NCBI GenBank assembly: GCA_905221605.1
Contig: CAJNDS010002091.1
Coordinates: 555,001-619,000 of the forward strand
DNA from: Symbiodinium natans
Lineage: Eukaryota; Sar; Dinophyceae; Suessiales; Symbiodiniaceae
DNA length: 64,000 bases
Reading direction: 5' to 3'
Under the pieces are notes generated by a model. It ran no database searches. It had not been told where the DNA came from and was given only the letters and a program-made list of their open reading frames with translations. A program made the position numbers and the translations under genes. This document shows, piece by piece, positions 31,915-41,759 of this stretch (positions are counted from its first letter, which is position 1; each line of letters opens with the position of its first letter).

Positions 31915-31967
31915 GCTTCCAGTTTCAGGGTCCGTCACAAGAGCAACACTGCCGCCTACTTTATAAG
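31915..31967 (+). CDS. candidate exon
   Basis: TCTTTTCAG acceptor, then FQFQGPSQEQHCRLLYK, ending AAG before GATTTAGGG. Confidence 0.4.
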
Positions 31968-32464
31968 GATTTAGGGTTTAGGGTTTAGGGCTTAGGGTTC
32001 AGGGTTCATTCAGTGTCTAGTTGGATGTGAATCGGGTGTGGTCGCTTCATCGTTTAGTTACATAAAGATGTACCTGGGACCCTATTTGCCTACGGCGTAG
32101 TAGTAAGTGCCCCCTTTTGAGTAGGTAAAAGGGTGCCCTTTATGGCTTAAAAGGGTTGATAAGGAAACCTAAACCCCCCAAAAAGGGAATAAGGGCACTA
32201 CTGGGCATCCTAGATAGGGTCCCAGGTAGGGGGATGATACTCTTGCTTAGGTCCCCTGCACTGCAGGGGCAGAGTTGCCCCCACATACTCGGGGCGGCTG
32301 CGTCTAAACCCTAAACCTTAAACCCTAAACCCCAAACCCTAAAGAATGGGGGGGGGGGCCTCTTTCGGTCTCATTGTACCATACTCCTTGTCCTCCAGGG
32401 TACTGAAACAGGGCCCGTAAATGATCCCTAAGGACCCCTAAGCCCCAAAACTCTATAAGCCCCA

Positions 32465-32530
32465 AACGACCTGTGCAAGAATCATGAGGCGGCCCTCCCT
32501 GCGGAGGTGAAGAACTACCTGAAGGGCTGA
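32465..32530 (+). CDS. candidate terminal exon
   Basis: The plus strand reads NDLCKNHEAALPAEVKNYLK then G and a TGA at 32528. Helical, charged end of a protein. The 5' boundary lies in CCCAAACGAC and has no clear AG. Confidence 0.45.
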   Translation, partial: NDLCKNHEAALPAEVKNYLKG

Positions 32531-33093
32531 GAAGCCCGAAACCCTATAAACCCGAAACCCCCAAAAAGGCTAGGAGTCCTTACTAGTTCATTGTTGGGAT
32601 AATAATAAAGACTTAGTTTTTTATTCCTTATTGGGGTTAAGTACCCTGAAAAATGTAAAATGGCACCCAACTATGACTAAGCTTAGGGTTTAGGATCCCC
32701 CCTCCACGACCGCGAAGGCCAGACCCTAAACCCGAAAGCCCATTGGTAAACGCCATGGACCCTAAACCCCTGAACCCCTAAAGGGCTTAGGGTTTAGGGT
32801 TTAGGATCTACGGGGTTTAGGGTTTAGGGCGGAGCCCTAGGCCTAAACCCTAAATAAACCCCAAACCTCACTGAAACCACACCGAGCCCTCGAACTTGAG
32901 GGGGGCTTTGAGGCTACAGACCGCAACGCCACACTAGGTATCCTTCGCCTGGTTTAGTTCGTGTTTAGGGTTTAGGGTTTAAGTTTTAGGGTCTAGGGTC
33001 TAGGGTTTGGGGTTTAGGGCCTAGGGTTTAGGGGTTTGGGCTAGGGTTTGGGAATTGGGGTGTGGGTTTTCGGGGTTCCAAACTGGTATTCAG

Positions 33094-33153
33094 CGAAAGC
33101 CATGGGGCGCAAGAGGCGATGCCAGTGTTGAACGACACCACGTCCACGGGCAG
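33094..33153 (+). CDS. candidate exon, 20 codons
   Basis: TATTCAG acceptor, then RKPWGARGDASVERHHVHGQ, ends CAG before GGTCC. Preceded by a TTTAGGG tract at 32965-33075. Confidence 0.45.
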
Positions 33154-33542
33154 GGTCCTCCTTTATTCTTGGCTAACCCCTGAACCCTCAACCCGAAGCC
33201 CTAAACCCTGAACCCTTAACCTTCAACCTTAAGCCCTAGAACACCTAACCCGTTGTGATCCACGTACAGGAAATGCAGGTAGGGTTTGTGGGTTTATAGA
33301 GTTTCTAGGGTTTATAGGGTTTATAGGGTTTATAGAGTTTCTAGGGTTTATAGGGTTTGGGGTTTATAGGGTTTATAGGGTTTACAGGGTTTACAGGGTG
33401 TAAAATGTTTTGTCGTCCTGTAAGAACTATAAACTAAGACAAGACAAGGCTTCTGATCGCCCTAAACCCTAAACCCTAAACCCTAAACCCTAAACCATAA
33501 ACCCTAAACCCTAAACCCTAAGCGCGCCTGAGTAGCTGCAAG

Positions 33543-33655
33543 ATCCAAGACCATCCTTTGCCGGAGCAGATTTTGAGGACCTTAGCTGCTGAGTTCAGAA
33601 GGCCCCACAAAGTGTACACGTTCAGCTCTATCGGGGATTCGAGCATCCCCAAAAA
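33543..33655 (+). CDS. candidate exon, about 37 codons
   Basis: GCTGCAAG acceptor after a CCCTAAA tract. Reads IQDHPLPEQILRTLAAEFRR, PHKVYTFSSIGDSSIPK. The frame then runs into CCCTAAA. A diverged copy of gtgtacacgttcagct reappears after that tract at 33694. Confidence 0.55.
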
Positions 33656-33729
33656 CCCTAAACCCTAAACCCTAAACCCAAAAAGTCTTAAACGTGTACT
33701 CATTCAGCTACTAAGGGACCTTGTTGCAG

Positions 33730-33840
33730 CCGAGGGTGGAGAAGTCAGCGCGAGCCTGCCCAGCCTTCCGCAGATAGAACTAAGAACGCGACCGAGACTG
33801 AAAACTTACAAACTATCCCCCACAAGCACTTCGCGCTCTC
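33730..33840 (+). CDS. candidate exon
   Basis: TTGTTGCAG acceptor, then EGGEVSASLPSLPQIELRTR, PRLKTYKLSPTSTSRSLSL. The 3' end is unclear because it enters a (TG)n/(TCTG) microsatellite at 33840-33900. Confidence 0.45.
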
Positions 33841-34379
33841 TGTCTCTGTGTGTGCGTGCGTGTGTTTTTGTTGAACTGTCTCTGTGTGTGTGTGCTCAAG
33901 CGCTGCATTAATGTGCAAGCCAAGACGAAACATGTCCATAATTTGCATTTGCTCTCTTTTGTTTGAGTGGGGGGTTCGCCCCTGCCCGATCTGGAAGAAT
34001 CGACGAGCTCGCAAAGTCACGTGCCACAGGTAACCCTGCTTCTGTGTCTCTTCGTGGTCACTCTGGTACCTGCCTTTTCGCAGGCATGGAACACGTCCAG
34101 GTCCAAAGATTGCATTTGGCCAGTAATGCCACCTGCTCGGCAAGCATCTTGCCGGCGTTGCACCCAAAGGGCCCCTCGATGAGCCCGTCGCCACAATGCA
34201 CCGCAAATCCTGAAATCTGAGTGCCCTGTCCGGCGCTCGAACTCCAAAGGGATCCATGACAATGTTCTGCACCAGCTTGGGCCCGGTAAACCCGAAGACA
34301 CGAGACCCCCAACCCCACCCCTCCCTTACCCTCCCACCCCAAAAGCACCTAACCCAGTGGCCTATTTGAGGGTTCAAGA

Positions 34380-34491
34380 CGGGTCCTTCGGCTAGCCGTT
34401 GATACTCATTTCTCGGGTTGCATGTGTCAGAAACTCTTGGTAGATATTCAGGCTCGTTGAGGACTGTAATCAGATACCTGCATAGCTTCAT
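34380..34491 (-). CDS. candidate first exon on the minus strand
   Basis: ATG at 34491 opens MKLCRYLITVLNEPEYLPRV, SDTCNPRNEYQRLAEG. The Met start just after a CCCTAAA tract and the regular composition suggest a 5' exon. Further minus-strand blocks at 34060-34290 (AVHCGDGLIEGPFGCNAGKM then LAEQ) may belong to it, but I could not fix their junctions. Confidence 0.4.
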
Positions 34492-34503
34492 AACCCTTGA
34501 AAG

Positions 34504-34584
34504 ACTAAACCCTAAACCCTAAACCCTAAACCCTAAACCCTAAACCCTAAACCCTAAACCCTAAACCCTAAACCCTAAACCCTA
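34504..34584 (-). repeat. telomeric heptamer tract (CCCTAAA)
   Basis: About eleven perfect units. 34585-34900 to its right is AT-rich and shows no supported gene. Confidence 0.95.
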
Positions 34585-35085
34585 ATATCATTGGTACCTT
34601 CATTCACCAAGTCTGTGGTTCATTTCCTATGAGCTGGAGATTAAAAAAATCATAAAGTGATTTAACGAACCAAAGGCAAGAAGTGAATGGAATGAAGGAC
34701 GTGCGCTTTTGGTGAGTTCGCTTACAACATATTGAGCGCGGCAAAAAGCGCATTTTATTGAGCTCATTTAATTCTAGGAATAGCAGCATTTGCAGACACG
34801 AATGAAAAAAACATGTTGATTATTGTGCCCCTGAATCGTCGTATTACCGCGGGTCCTTTAAAACGCTAAGCCAGCGCGAAAAGACCACCAAAAAGACCCG
34901 TAAACACCCTAAACCCTAGATAGGCCCAAAACCATTTCCCTCTTCAACCCTCACACAATAAACACTTGAATCCTTAATGCCCTTGGCAATCTACCTCTTA
35001 AAGCCCCAAAGCCCTGGTAAGCCCTAAACCCTGAACCCTAAACCCTAAACCCCTAAACCCTAAGACCCTGAACCCCTAAACCCCT

Positions 35086-35174
35086 CTCGACCTCGCCTCG
35101 GCAAAAAGCTCCAAGGCACCAGTCCACCGGGTTGGCCCCACGGCGGAGTCCGGGCCCATCGTGCAGACCATGAG
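35086..35174 (+). CDS. candidate exon
   Basis: The plus strand reads DLASAKSSKAPVHRVGPTAE and SGPIVQTM, ending AG|GTGCTT. The island lies between CCCTAAA (left) and TTTAGGG (right). No clear acceptor AG next to the left tract. Confidence 0.45.
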
Positions 35175-35410
35175 GTGCTTTGGGGGTTTTGAGGGCCCTT
35201 AGGGGTTTAGGGTTTAGGGTTTAGGGTTTTGGGTTTGGGGTCTAGGGTTTTGGGTTTGGGGTTGAGGGTTTGGGGGTTTAACTAGGGTTTGGGGTTGGAG
35301 GTTTAGGACTTGGGGTTTGGGATTTCGGGTTTGGGGTGTATAGAGTTGTGGGGAGGTCAAAACCCTAAACCGTAAACCCTAAACCCTAAACCCTAAACCC
35401 TAAACCCAAG

Positions 35411-35549
35411 CAGTTGAAGGCTTTGGGCTTGAAGGCTCCAGAGAAATATCCCGTGCAATTCAAGTGCCAAAATGGATCTCTGGTGGTGTCATACAAAAAC
35501 GCCACTTTAGTGTCCAGGACTCTGTCATTGATTCGTACTTGGACCATAA
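35411..35549 (+). CDS. candidate exon, about 46 codons
   Basis: CCCAAGCAG acceptor after CCCTAAA. Reads LKALGLKAPEKYPVQFKCQN, GSLVVSYKNATLVSRTLSLI and RTWTI, with a GC donor (A|GCCCC). Beta-strand-like alternation, no low complexity. One of the strongest single exons. Confidence 0.6.
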
Positions 35550-35861
35550 GCCCCTAAACCCCTGAACTCTACAGAGCAAGGTTTGAAGGTCTTTGGTCTG
35601 CCAAAAGTCTTTTTTTCTGGCTCGATTCTGGGCTCAGAAAAGTATGGACCCTGTTGGTGTTGAGATATCTTTCGTTCAAAGAAGTGGTCTTGAGATTGTG
35701 ACCCTTCTTTTGGTTCAAAGGTTTTGGGTTTTTCTTTTAAAGTGGTTCTTGAAACAGCCTTTTGGTTCTAGATTTTTGGGTTTCTCCAAGTGGTGTTGAA
35801 ACTGAGCACGAGGGCCACCTGCCAACACACCTACTAAAAAGGCCAATAATTGAAATGTAGG

Positions 35862-36011
35862 GGGGGGGGGGAGAGAAAGGGGGGGGGGTGGAGGGGGGGG
35901 GAGGGGGGGGGGGGGGGGGGGAGGGGGGGGAAGGGGGGGGGGGAGGGGGGGGGGGGGGGTGGGGAGGGGGGGGGGGGGGGGGGTGGGGAGGGGGGGGGGG
36001 AGGGAGGGGGG
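35862..36011 (+). repeat. G-rich low-complexity tract
   Basis: About 150 bp of G with periodic A and T. The Gly- and Pro-rich frames here are compositional artefacts. A possible exon (LVVSQTDPKLEASLAGHRLG then KTEAER) follows at about 36040-36125. Confidence 0.95.
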
Positions 36012-36247
36012 CAGTTGCAGAAGACCCTTGTCGGGCTTAGCAGGCTTGGGGCTTGTGGTATCACAGACAGACCCGAAGTTGGAAGCATCTCTTGCCGGCC
36101 ACAGGCTGGGCAAAACAGAGGCAGAGAGGGAGAGAGAGAGAGAGAGAGAGAACAAATCAACAAAACAAAAGAAAAAAACTAAAAACATGCCAAACACATG
36201 AGTTAGAGGGAGAGCGAGAGACACGCTTGTCACTCGAAGCGCTTTAG

Positions 36248-36328
36248 ACGGAAGATGCAAGGTACCTGATGCCTTCATTCTCCGGAGTGTTCTGAGGATG
36301 TATGGGTCCAGACAAGAACAGCTTGAGG
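36248..36328 (+). CDS. candidate exon
   Basis: GCTTTAG acceptor. Phase matches the exon ending at 35549. Reads GRCKVPDAFILRSVLRMYGS then RQEQLE. A minus-strand frame with ATG at 36335 (MEPSSCSCLDPYILRTLRRM) overlaps and cannot be excluded. Confidence 0.5.
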
Positions 36329-36484
36329 GTTCCATATAGAAACGCTAGACCCTAAACCCCAAACCCTAAACCCTAAACCCTAAACCTTAAACCCTAAACC
36401 CTAAATCCTAAACCCCATTATTGTAGGACTAAGGGGGCTAAGGCTTGGCATTTGCTCGAACCTTTTCTCTTGGATCACACGCAG

Positions 36485-36567
36485 CGGCCAGAAGCTGCCT
36501 TTGGTACATTCACTCTACCCGAAGAGACTGTTTCCCGGCTGCCGTGCGAGCCAGGCCTTTTATGAGG
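36485..36567 (+). CDS. candidate exon
   Basis: Polypyrimidine plus ACGCAG acceptor; ends CCAG before GCCTTT. Reads RPEAAFGTFTLPEETVSRLP in one frame and CLWYIHSTRRDCFPAAVRA in another. The upstream phase does not settle which. Confidence 0.45.
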
Positions 36568-36654
36568 TTTTGGGTTTAGGGTTTCGGTTTAGGGTTTAGA
36601 GTTTAGGGTTTGGGGGGGGGGGGGGGGGTTAGTTACCATGGTCCCTCAATATAA

Positions 36655-37011
36655 GGTCACTTCTCTATATGGGGTCCTTATTCTAAGGCGGCCCCGCATA
36701 TTTAGGGTACCCACAGAGGGATCATAATTTCGAGAACTCAATAAATGGGCCCTTGATTGGGGACCCCTTCTCTGCCAATGCCCCTTCTCCCTAAACCCTA
36801 CACCCTAAACAGCCTGTAAACACCAGGGGCCCATACTTCAGAAGTTTGAGGATCGAAAGCCGCAACCCAATCCAAACAACCCCTTAGGGTTTAGGGTTTA
36901 GGGCTTCGGGCTTAGGGTTTAGGGCTTCGGGCCCTTGTTTGGTACCCTGAATAAGAGGGGCCGCCTTATAATAAGGACCCCAAAAGGGACCATGTTTTTT
37001 ATGAAGTGACC
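36655..37011. mobile_element. inverted-repeat element with about 60-70 bp arms
   Basis: Left arm 36655-36711 (ggtcacttctctatatgggg then tccttattctaaggcggccc) pairs with the right arm 36941-37011 (ggccgccttataataaggac then cccaaaagg and gaagtgacc). The interior holds CCCTAAA and TTTAGGG units. A related half-copy lies at about 37650-37800. Confidence 0.7.
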
Positions 37012-37276
37012 AAGGAATTTCGTGCTTGCTGCAGACCAAGACATGCTTTTGTTGATTGCTTCGTAAACTCTACACCCAAGGGTTACGGCCGTGCCAGGGA
37101 TTACGTAGGCAGAAACCATAAAAGGTGGTCTTCTTGGTTGACTAGGGACCCAACCCCCCGAACCAGAGAGAATGAGAGCCCCGCCCTTATCTGCCAAGCA
37201 CCCTACACCCCAGACCCTAGCAAAACCTAGGAAACCCTAAACCCTAAACCCTAAACCGAGATACTTTTACGTACAG

Positions 37277-37362
37277 GAGCCTGGGAATCAGACTCCGGGG
37301 ATTTTTGGCTCGAAACACCAACATGAGCAGCCAGCATCTCACAATACGACTGCGCACTCCAG
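37277..37362 (+). CDS. candidate exon
   Basis: ACGTACAG acceptor. Reads EPGNQTPGIFGSKHQHEQPA then SHNTTAHS, ending AG before GGCTTC. Joins in frame to the exon at 37524. Confidence 0.5.
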
Positions 37363-37423
37363 GGCTTCTGGGCTTGGGGTTTAAGGGCTTAGGGTCCAAG
37401 GGTTCTAGGTGGAGGTGCAGGGA

Positions 37424-37523
37424 AGGGTTTAGGGTTTAGGGTTTAGGGTTTAGGGTTTAGGGTTTAGGGTTTAGGGTTTAGGGCTTAGGGCTTAGGGCTT
37501 AGGGCTTAGGGTTTAGGGTTTAG
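37424..37523 (+). repeat. telomeric heptamer tract inside a putative intron
   Basis: About fourteen TTTAGGG/CTTAGGG units. Its last TTTAG serves as the putative acceptor for the next exon. Confidence 0.8.
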
Positions 37524-37609
37524 GGCTGCAATCTGCTGGTTGCTCTCCTACAAACATCGTGTGCACGAGTCGCCCGCATTTGCGGGGAAACGAGGAGGAT
37601 CGGCGCTGA
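37524..37609 (+). CDS. candidate exon with telomeric acceptor
   Basis: TTTAG|GGCTGCA. Reads AAICWLLSYKHRVHESPAFA then GKRGGSAL in the frame set by the previous exon, with a GTGTGC donor. Confidence 0.5.
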
Positions 37610-37920
37610 GTGTGCTCTTGTCTCCCTGAGGGTCCCTGTACCTATCGGTCAGTTCTCAAAATTATGGCCCCTTTTGGGGTAACTACCCTAAACATAAAGG
37701 GGTCAGTTCTCTCAATTATGGTCCTGGTCCCTTTTGGAAACCCTAAACCCTAAACCCTTTTGGGGGACGCCTTATAATTAGTAGCAACCCCAAGAGGTAC
37801 CGCAAACTTAGAGACATGACTCGGTAGTACATACTTGGCCTTAGGGTTCAGGGTTCAGGGTTCAGGGTTTAGGGTTTAGGGTTCAGGGTTCAGGGTTGGG
37901 GTTTGGGGTTTAAGGTTTAG

Positions 37921-38016
37921 GGTCTACGTGTGGACCTTCGAAAGAAAGATCAGGAGCCTGCCTAGGCGAACCTCTACATCTGGAGTCTGCCTAAAGAATC
38001 CGAGATGTCCTTCAAC
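37921..38016 (+). CDS. candidate exon with telomeric acceptor
   Basis: TTTAG|GGTCTAC. Two frames are open: VYVWTFERKIRSLPRRTSTS, or STCGPSKERSGACLGEPLHL, the latter matching the upstream phase. Confidence 0.4.
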
Positions 38017-38106
38017 TAGGAAAACACCCTAAACCCTAAACCCCAAACCCTAAACCCTAAGCCCTTTTACGAACATCCCTACCCTTAAGCAGTCGGAAAA
38101 CTCACC

Positions 38107-38187
38107 TCGACAGCGCCGATTTCATGGATGGCCGACGCTTGTAGTCGACCAGCGCAGCGGGGTCGCACTTGCGACAAGCAAAGGACT
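38107..38187 (-). CDS. candidate minus-strand exon
   Basis: The minus strand reads FACRKCDPAALVDYKRRPSM then KSALSR, followed by a canonical AG|GTGAGT donor. The CxxC is zinc-ribbon-like. The plus strand is open too, so strand is provisional. Confidence 0.4.
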
Positions 38188-38276
38188 CAGGGTTTAGGGC
38201 TTGGGGTTTGGGGTGTAGGGTTTAGGGTTTAGGATTTGGGGTTTGGGGTTTAGGGTTCAGGGTTTAGTAAAACCTA

Positions 38277-38345
38277 CCCCTCGAATCGACCTTGGCTTTG
38301 GAATAGCAGCCTCTTCCATCTTGCTGCTTGAACTGACCCGAGCAG
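38277..38345 (+). CDS. candidate exon, strand uncertain
   Basis: Plus: PRIDLGFGIAASSILLLELT then RAALS. Minus: ESCSGQFKQQDGRGCYSKAK then VDSRG. Both are clean; the island sits between TTTAGGG (left) and CCCTAAA (right). Confidence 0.35.
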
Positions 38346-38398
38346 CTCTCTCAACCCTAAACCCTAAACCCTAAACCCTACACCCTAAAGGAGGCCAG

Positions 38399-38497
38399 TG
38401 GGCGCGTCACACTTTGGGCGCTGGGCCGCGACGGAGAGCAGACATGTCCGGCGCTGGGAACAAGTCCTGGCGTTTACATGGGGGCTTCAAAATAACA
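38399..38497 (+). CDS. candidate exon
   Basis: GGCCAG acceptor after CCCTAAA. Reads GASHFGRWAATESRHVRRWE and QVLAFTWGLQNNK, ending before a telomeric tract. Probably upstream of the 38942-39490 gene segment. Confidence 0.5.
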
Positions 38498-38941
38498 AGA
38501 GTTTAGGGTTTAGGGTTAGGGCTTTAGAGTTTTAGGGTTGAGGGTCCCCAACCCTTTTTCGGGGGCGGTCCCTTGCTCATATTTGGGGAATAAATGGGGT
38601 AGCTCTATCTCGGGAAATTCCCGGATGTGCTTGAACCCATGAAGGCAGGATGTACTCCTTGTTCAGCTTCGCAACCCTAAACCCCAAACGCTAAACCGCT
38701 GTGGAGGTGAAGGAGCCTAAGAGTAGGGTTTAGGGTTTAGGTTGTCTTTAGGTCTTGCGTCACCCTCGAACCATAAACCCTTGAGCAACTTCTTCTAGAC
38801 CCCAAGAGTAACCTAGGGAACAAAAAGGGTGCCCTTCTTGGATTACAAGGGCTTCCTAAGGGAGCCTAAGCCCTAAAAAAAGGGGGAGGAGGGGCCCACT
38901 CTGGGTCCTAGCAACCCGCAACCCTAAACCCTGCACTGCAA

Positions 38942-39490
38942 AACTGGGGCATCCCAGTCAAGAAGCCCAGCTTGAGAGAGGGCCTGCGGCAACTGCAACA
39001 TGCTCTTGACGGGTAGGCAAAGCTACTCTGTCTGAAAAGCATGCGCCCATGCAGATGTCAGAGTGGGGTCGAGACCCTAAGCCTTGCCCGACCATGCTGC
39101 TAGCATGTGAATGCAGGGTTCTTGGGGGGGTTCAAAGGGTGTATGTAATCCAAGGTTCCCTAGTCATGCCCGATATAGTACTCCCCACTACTCCCCCCTA
39201 AGGCTCCCTACGTACCTAGCCCCCTTGAACCCCCATCCCTTAAGAACCCCAATGTGATTGCAACAGTCTCCTGAAACTCACTCTTCCGCGGAGCATCGAC
39301 AAGGCCCAATATCTCCAGCGAGAAGTCCTGCAGGCGTGCGAGAACCCTAGGGTTTAGGGTTTAGGATTTAGGGTTTAGGGTTTAGGGTTTAGGATTTAGG
39401 GTTTAGGGTTTAGGGTTTAGGGTTTAGGGTCGAACACGACATCTGCGCACCGAAACACCCAAGATCCCTTGAGAGTCTGCAGCGGAGAGA
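38942..39490 (+). CDS. three-exon gene segment with an all-telomeric intron
   Basis: Exon 1 (about 38942-39012) reads LQNWGIPVKKPSLREGLRQL then QHALDG, with donor GTAGGC. Exon 2 (39267-39350), after the acceptor GATTGCAACAG, continues in frame as LLKLTLPRSIDKAQYLQREV then LQACENPR. Exon 3 (39428-39490) continues in frame as VEHDICAPKHPRSLESLQRR then E. The second intron (39351-39427) is nothing but TTTAGGG-type heptamers. Helical, amphipathic composition; no family recognised. The first intron contains a MITE-like inverted repeat. The exact exon 1 start is uncertain. Confidence 0.6.
39116..39253. mobile_element. inverted-repeat element, family 6
   Basis: gggttcttgggggggttcaa at the left pairs imperfectly with ttgaacccccatcccttaag then aacccc at the right. 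A related piece in another orientation lies at 43735-43806. Confidence 0.5.
39351..39427 (+). repeat. telomeric tract forming a complete putative intron
   Basis: Exon ...CCTAG|GGTTTAGGG ... TTTAG|GGTCGAA. 77 nt, eleven heptamers. Excision restores the frame. Whether the first G belongs to exon or intron is ambiguous because AGG is present at both edges. Confidence 0.55.
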
Positions 39491-39639
39491 GCTTTTCAAC
39501 CCCAAACCCTGCAACCCTAAACCCTAAACCCCAAACCCTGCAACCCTAAACCCTAAACCCGAAACCCTAAACCCTAAACCCCAAACCCCAAACCCTAAAC
39601 TAAACCCTAAACCCTAAACCCTTTATAAGGCACTCCATC

Positions 39640-40560
39640 AGAGTCCTCGTCCTCTTCCGAATCCCAATCGTCCAGGAAATCGTCCTCCTGTTGCACGGAA
39701 AATTTGACAACGAATCCAGGTTTATAGTTTAGTATTTGGGTGTTAAGATTTAAGGTAAGGAAGATTTTGCAACTTTGTTTATTTATCTTTTTTTTTGTTT
39801 GGGGGGGGGGGGGCTGCCAACGATCCTTTTTGCTGCATTCGGTAGTGGTAACCCCCTAAACCCTAAACCCTAAACCCCTGCTGCAGCAAAGGCATAAGCC
39901 TGCAAAGGATCCCAGGCGGAAACCCTAAACTCAATAAACTCAAGGGGAACTTACCTACCGAGAATAACTGGGGCTCTAGTCCTACTTAAAATTGCTCCTG
40001 AACCGGCCTGCACTGCCAATCCCCAAGCAGACGTGTTCATGACGTCATGTTTTGAAACATGAGTGACGAGTCAAAAGGCGCCAGCAACGCTAATCCTTCC
40101 CATGCACTTGCGCGATCTGATTCGTGGATGGCTGCAGTGGGAATCTTCAACGTGCAGGACAAATTACGTACTCACCGAGTACACGCCAAAGCACGACGCC
40201 ACTTGATTACCCCAAGGGCATGCACCCAGCGAACAAGTAGCACAGCAAAACCCATCAAGAAGTACGGGTGAGGAGTCGGGTAAACACCCCAGTATGATGC
40301 TGATCCTAAACCATCACCCCTCAACCCTAAGCCCTAAATCCTAAGACCTTCAAAAACCCTAAGCCCTCTGCTGCGGGCTGAAGGCCTGAGGCGTCTTGCT
40401 GCTCGGCCTAGCCTCCTCCCGGGTTTGCAGGGCTTGATAAGGTTAAAGCGTTTTGATCTGTGGGTGGGGTTCTAGCTGTTGCACTAGGGAACTGCAGGCG
40501 TTAAAGCCCTAAACCGGAAACCCTAAACCCAATTAGGGCTTAGGGCCTGGGGGGGGGAGG
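39640..40560. other. sparse region, one ambiguous exon
   Basis: 39640-39720 is open on both strands; the minus reading (QQEDDFLDDWDSEEDEDSDG) looks most natural. A plus-strand frame from ATG at 40059 (MSDESKGASNANPSHALARS then DSWMAAVGIFN, next to GTGCAG) is a weak candidate. The rest is scattered heptamers and G runs. Confidence 0.35.
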
Positions 40561-41090
40561 GATGTTGATGCTTTGGGGTCCTTTCACTGCTTCAAGGTTT
40601 CTTCCCTAGCCTCTCAGGGTAGTTACATTGGTGCTTGTATCTCTTCCCTGAAGTGGAGAACCCTGAAAAAAGCCCTTATGCAACCTGCAAAAACCCAAGA
40701 GCCCATACTTCAGAACCCTTTAGAGCTTAAAGAAGGAAAGAGGGTAAGGGACCAGGCGCCACATATATTCAGGGACCATGCAACTTCCTTTCAATAACCC
40801 AAAACGCTACAGCCCAAAACCCATCAGGGCGCGGGTGATGTAGGTGGCAATTGAACTTCAAACCTTCAAACCTCCAGGCTGCAGGGTTCAGCGTTCAGGG
40901 TTAGAGACGGGGTTGTCGTGTCATGCTTTGAGGGTTGAGGGAGAAGGGAGTCGAGGGCGCAAGGTGCACGGGAAATCCCTCCACAAGCCCAAAGCGCATC
41001 TACGTGCCCAAATCTTCGCTGTTTGCAAAACAGAGATTTGGGGGTGCCTTTGGGGAGGGCGCGCTCTGTTTGGTTCGCGTTTCAATGTGA
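40560..41090. other. MITE-like remnant, no supported gene
   Basis: 40612-40795 resembles the family-5 element (gggtagttacattggtgctt ... agggaccatgcaact). 40840-41090 contains no convincing exon. Confidence 0.4.
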
Positions 41091-41095
41091 AGCTT

Positions 41096-41545
41096 TTGAA
41101 GCTCTGAAGCTTGTTGTCTTCGCGAGCTTCGCGAGTCGCGAGCTTCGCGAGCTTCGCCTGAAAAAACTGAAGCTTGTTTTCTTCGCGAGCTTCGCCTGAA
41201 GCTTTTGAAGCTTTTGAAGCTTGTTGTATTCGCGAGCATCGCCTGAAGCATTTGAAGCTTGTTGTCTTCGCGAGCTTCGCTTGAAGCTTTTGAAGCTGGT
41301 GAAGCTTGTTGTCTTCGCGAGCTTCGCCTGAAGCTTTTGAAGCTGTTGAAGCTTGTTGTCTTCACGAGCTTCGCGAGCTTCGCCTGAAGCATTTGAATCT
41401 TGTTGTCTTCGCGAGCTTCGCCTGAAGCTTTTGAAGCTGTTGAAGCTTGTTGTCTTGGCGAGCTTCGCCTGAAGCTTTTGACATCTTTTGAAGCTTTTGA
41501 AGCTTCTTGTCTTCGCGAGCTTCGCGCTTCAAAAACGAAGCTTTT
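41096..41545 (+). repeat. degenerate 40-70 bp repeat built from GAAGCTT and GCGAGCTTCGC palindromes
   Basis: About nine units of tgaagcttgttgtcttcgcg followed by agcttcgcctgaagctttt. The core words GAAGCTTC-like and GCGAGC/GCTTCGC are palindromic, so both strands look alike. The Ser/Lys/Arg-rich minus-strand frame across it is probably a by-product. Confidence 0.85.
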
Positions 41546-41759
41546 CTGACCGACCCCTAGCTCGCAATCTTTTTGGGGTTTCGATAAACCCTGACCCTTG
41601 TGCCGTAGACCCCTTCGCCGTCGCCAAAGACGGCACGCGTGGATTCGGACGACCCTCCCCACGAGCGCCGCAGAACAATTGGCTTAATTACCAACTGCAA
41701 GGAATCTCATTCCCAGCACTACTGTGCACCGTCCGAGCTTCTGTGGTTTGCCACAACAC

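Noticed and set aside
35715-36335. 206-codon minus-strand Pro/Ser-rich frame with ATG at 36335
   Set aside because: Mostly translation of the C-rich strand and a (CT)n run; only its first 30 residues could be real, and they overlap a plus-strand exon call.
41000-41662. 220-codon Ser/Lys/Arg-rich minus-strand protein
   Set aside because: Coincides with the palindromic tandem array; no part outside the array looks coding.
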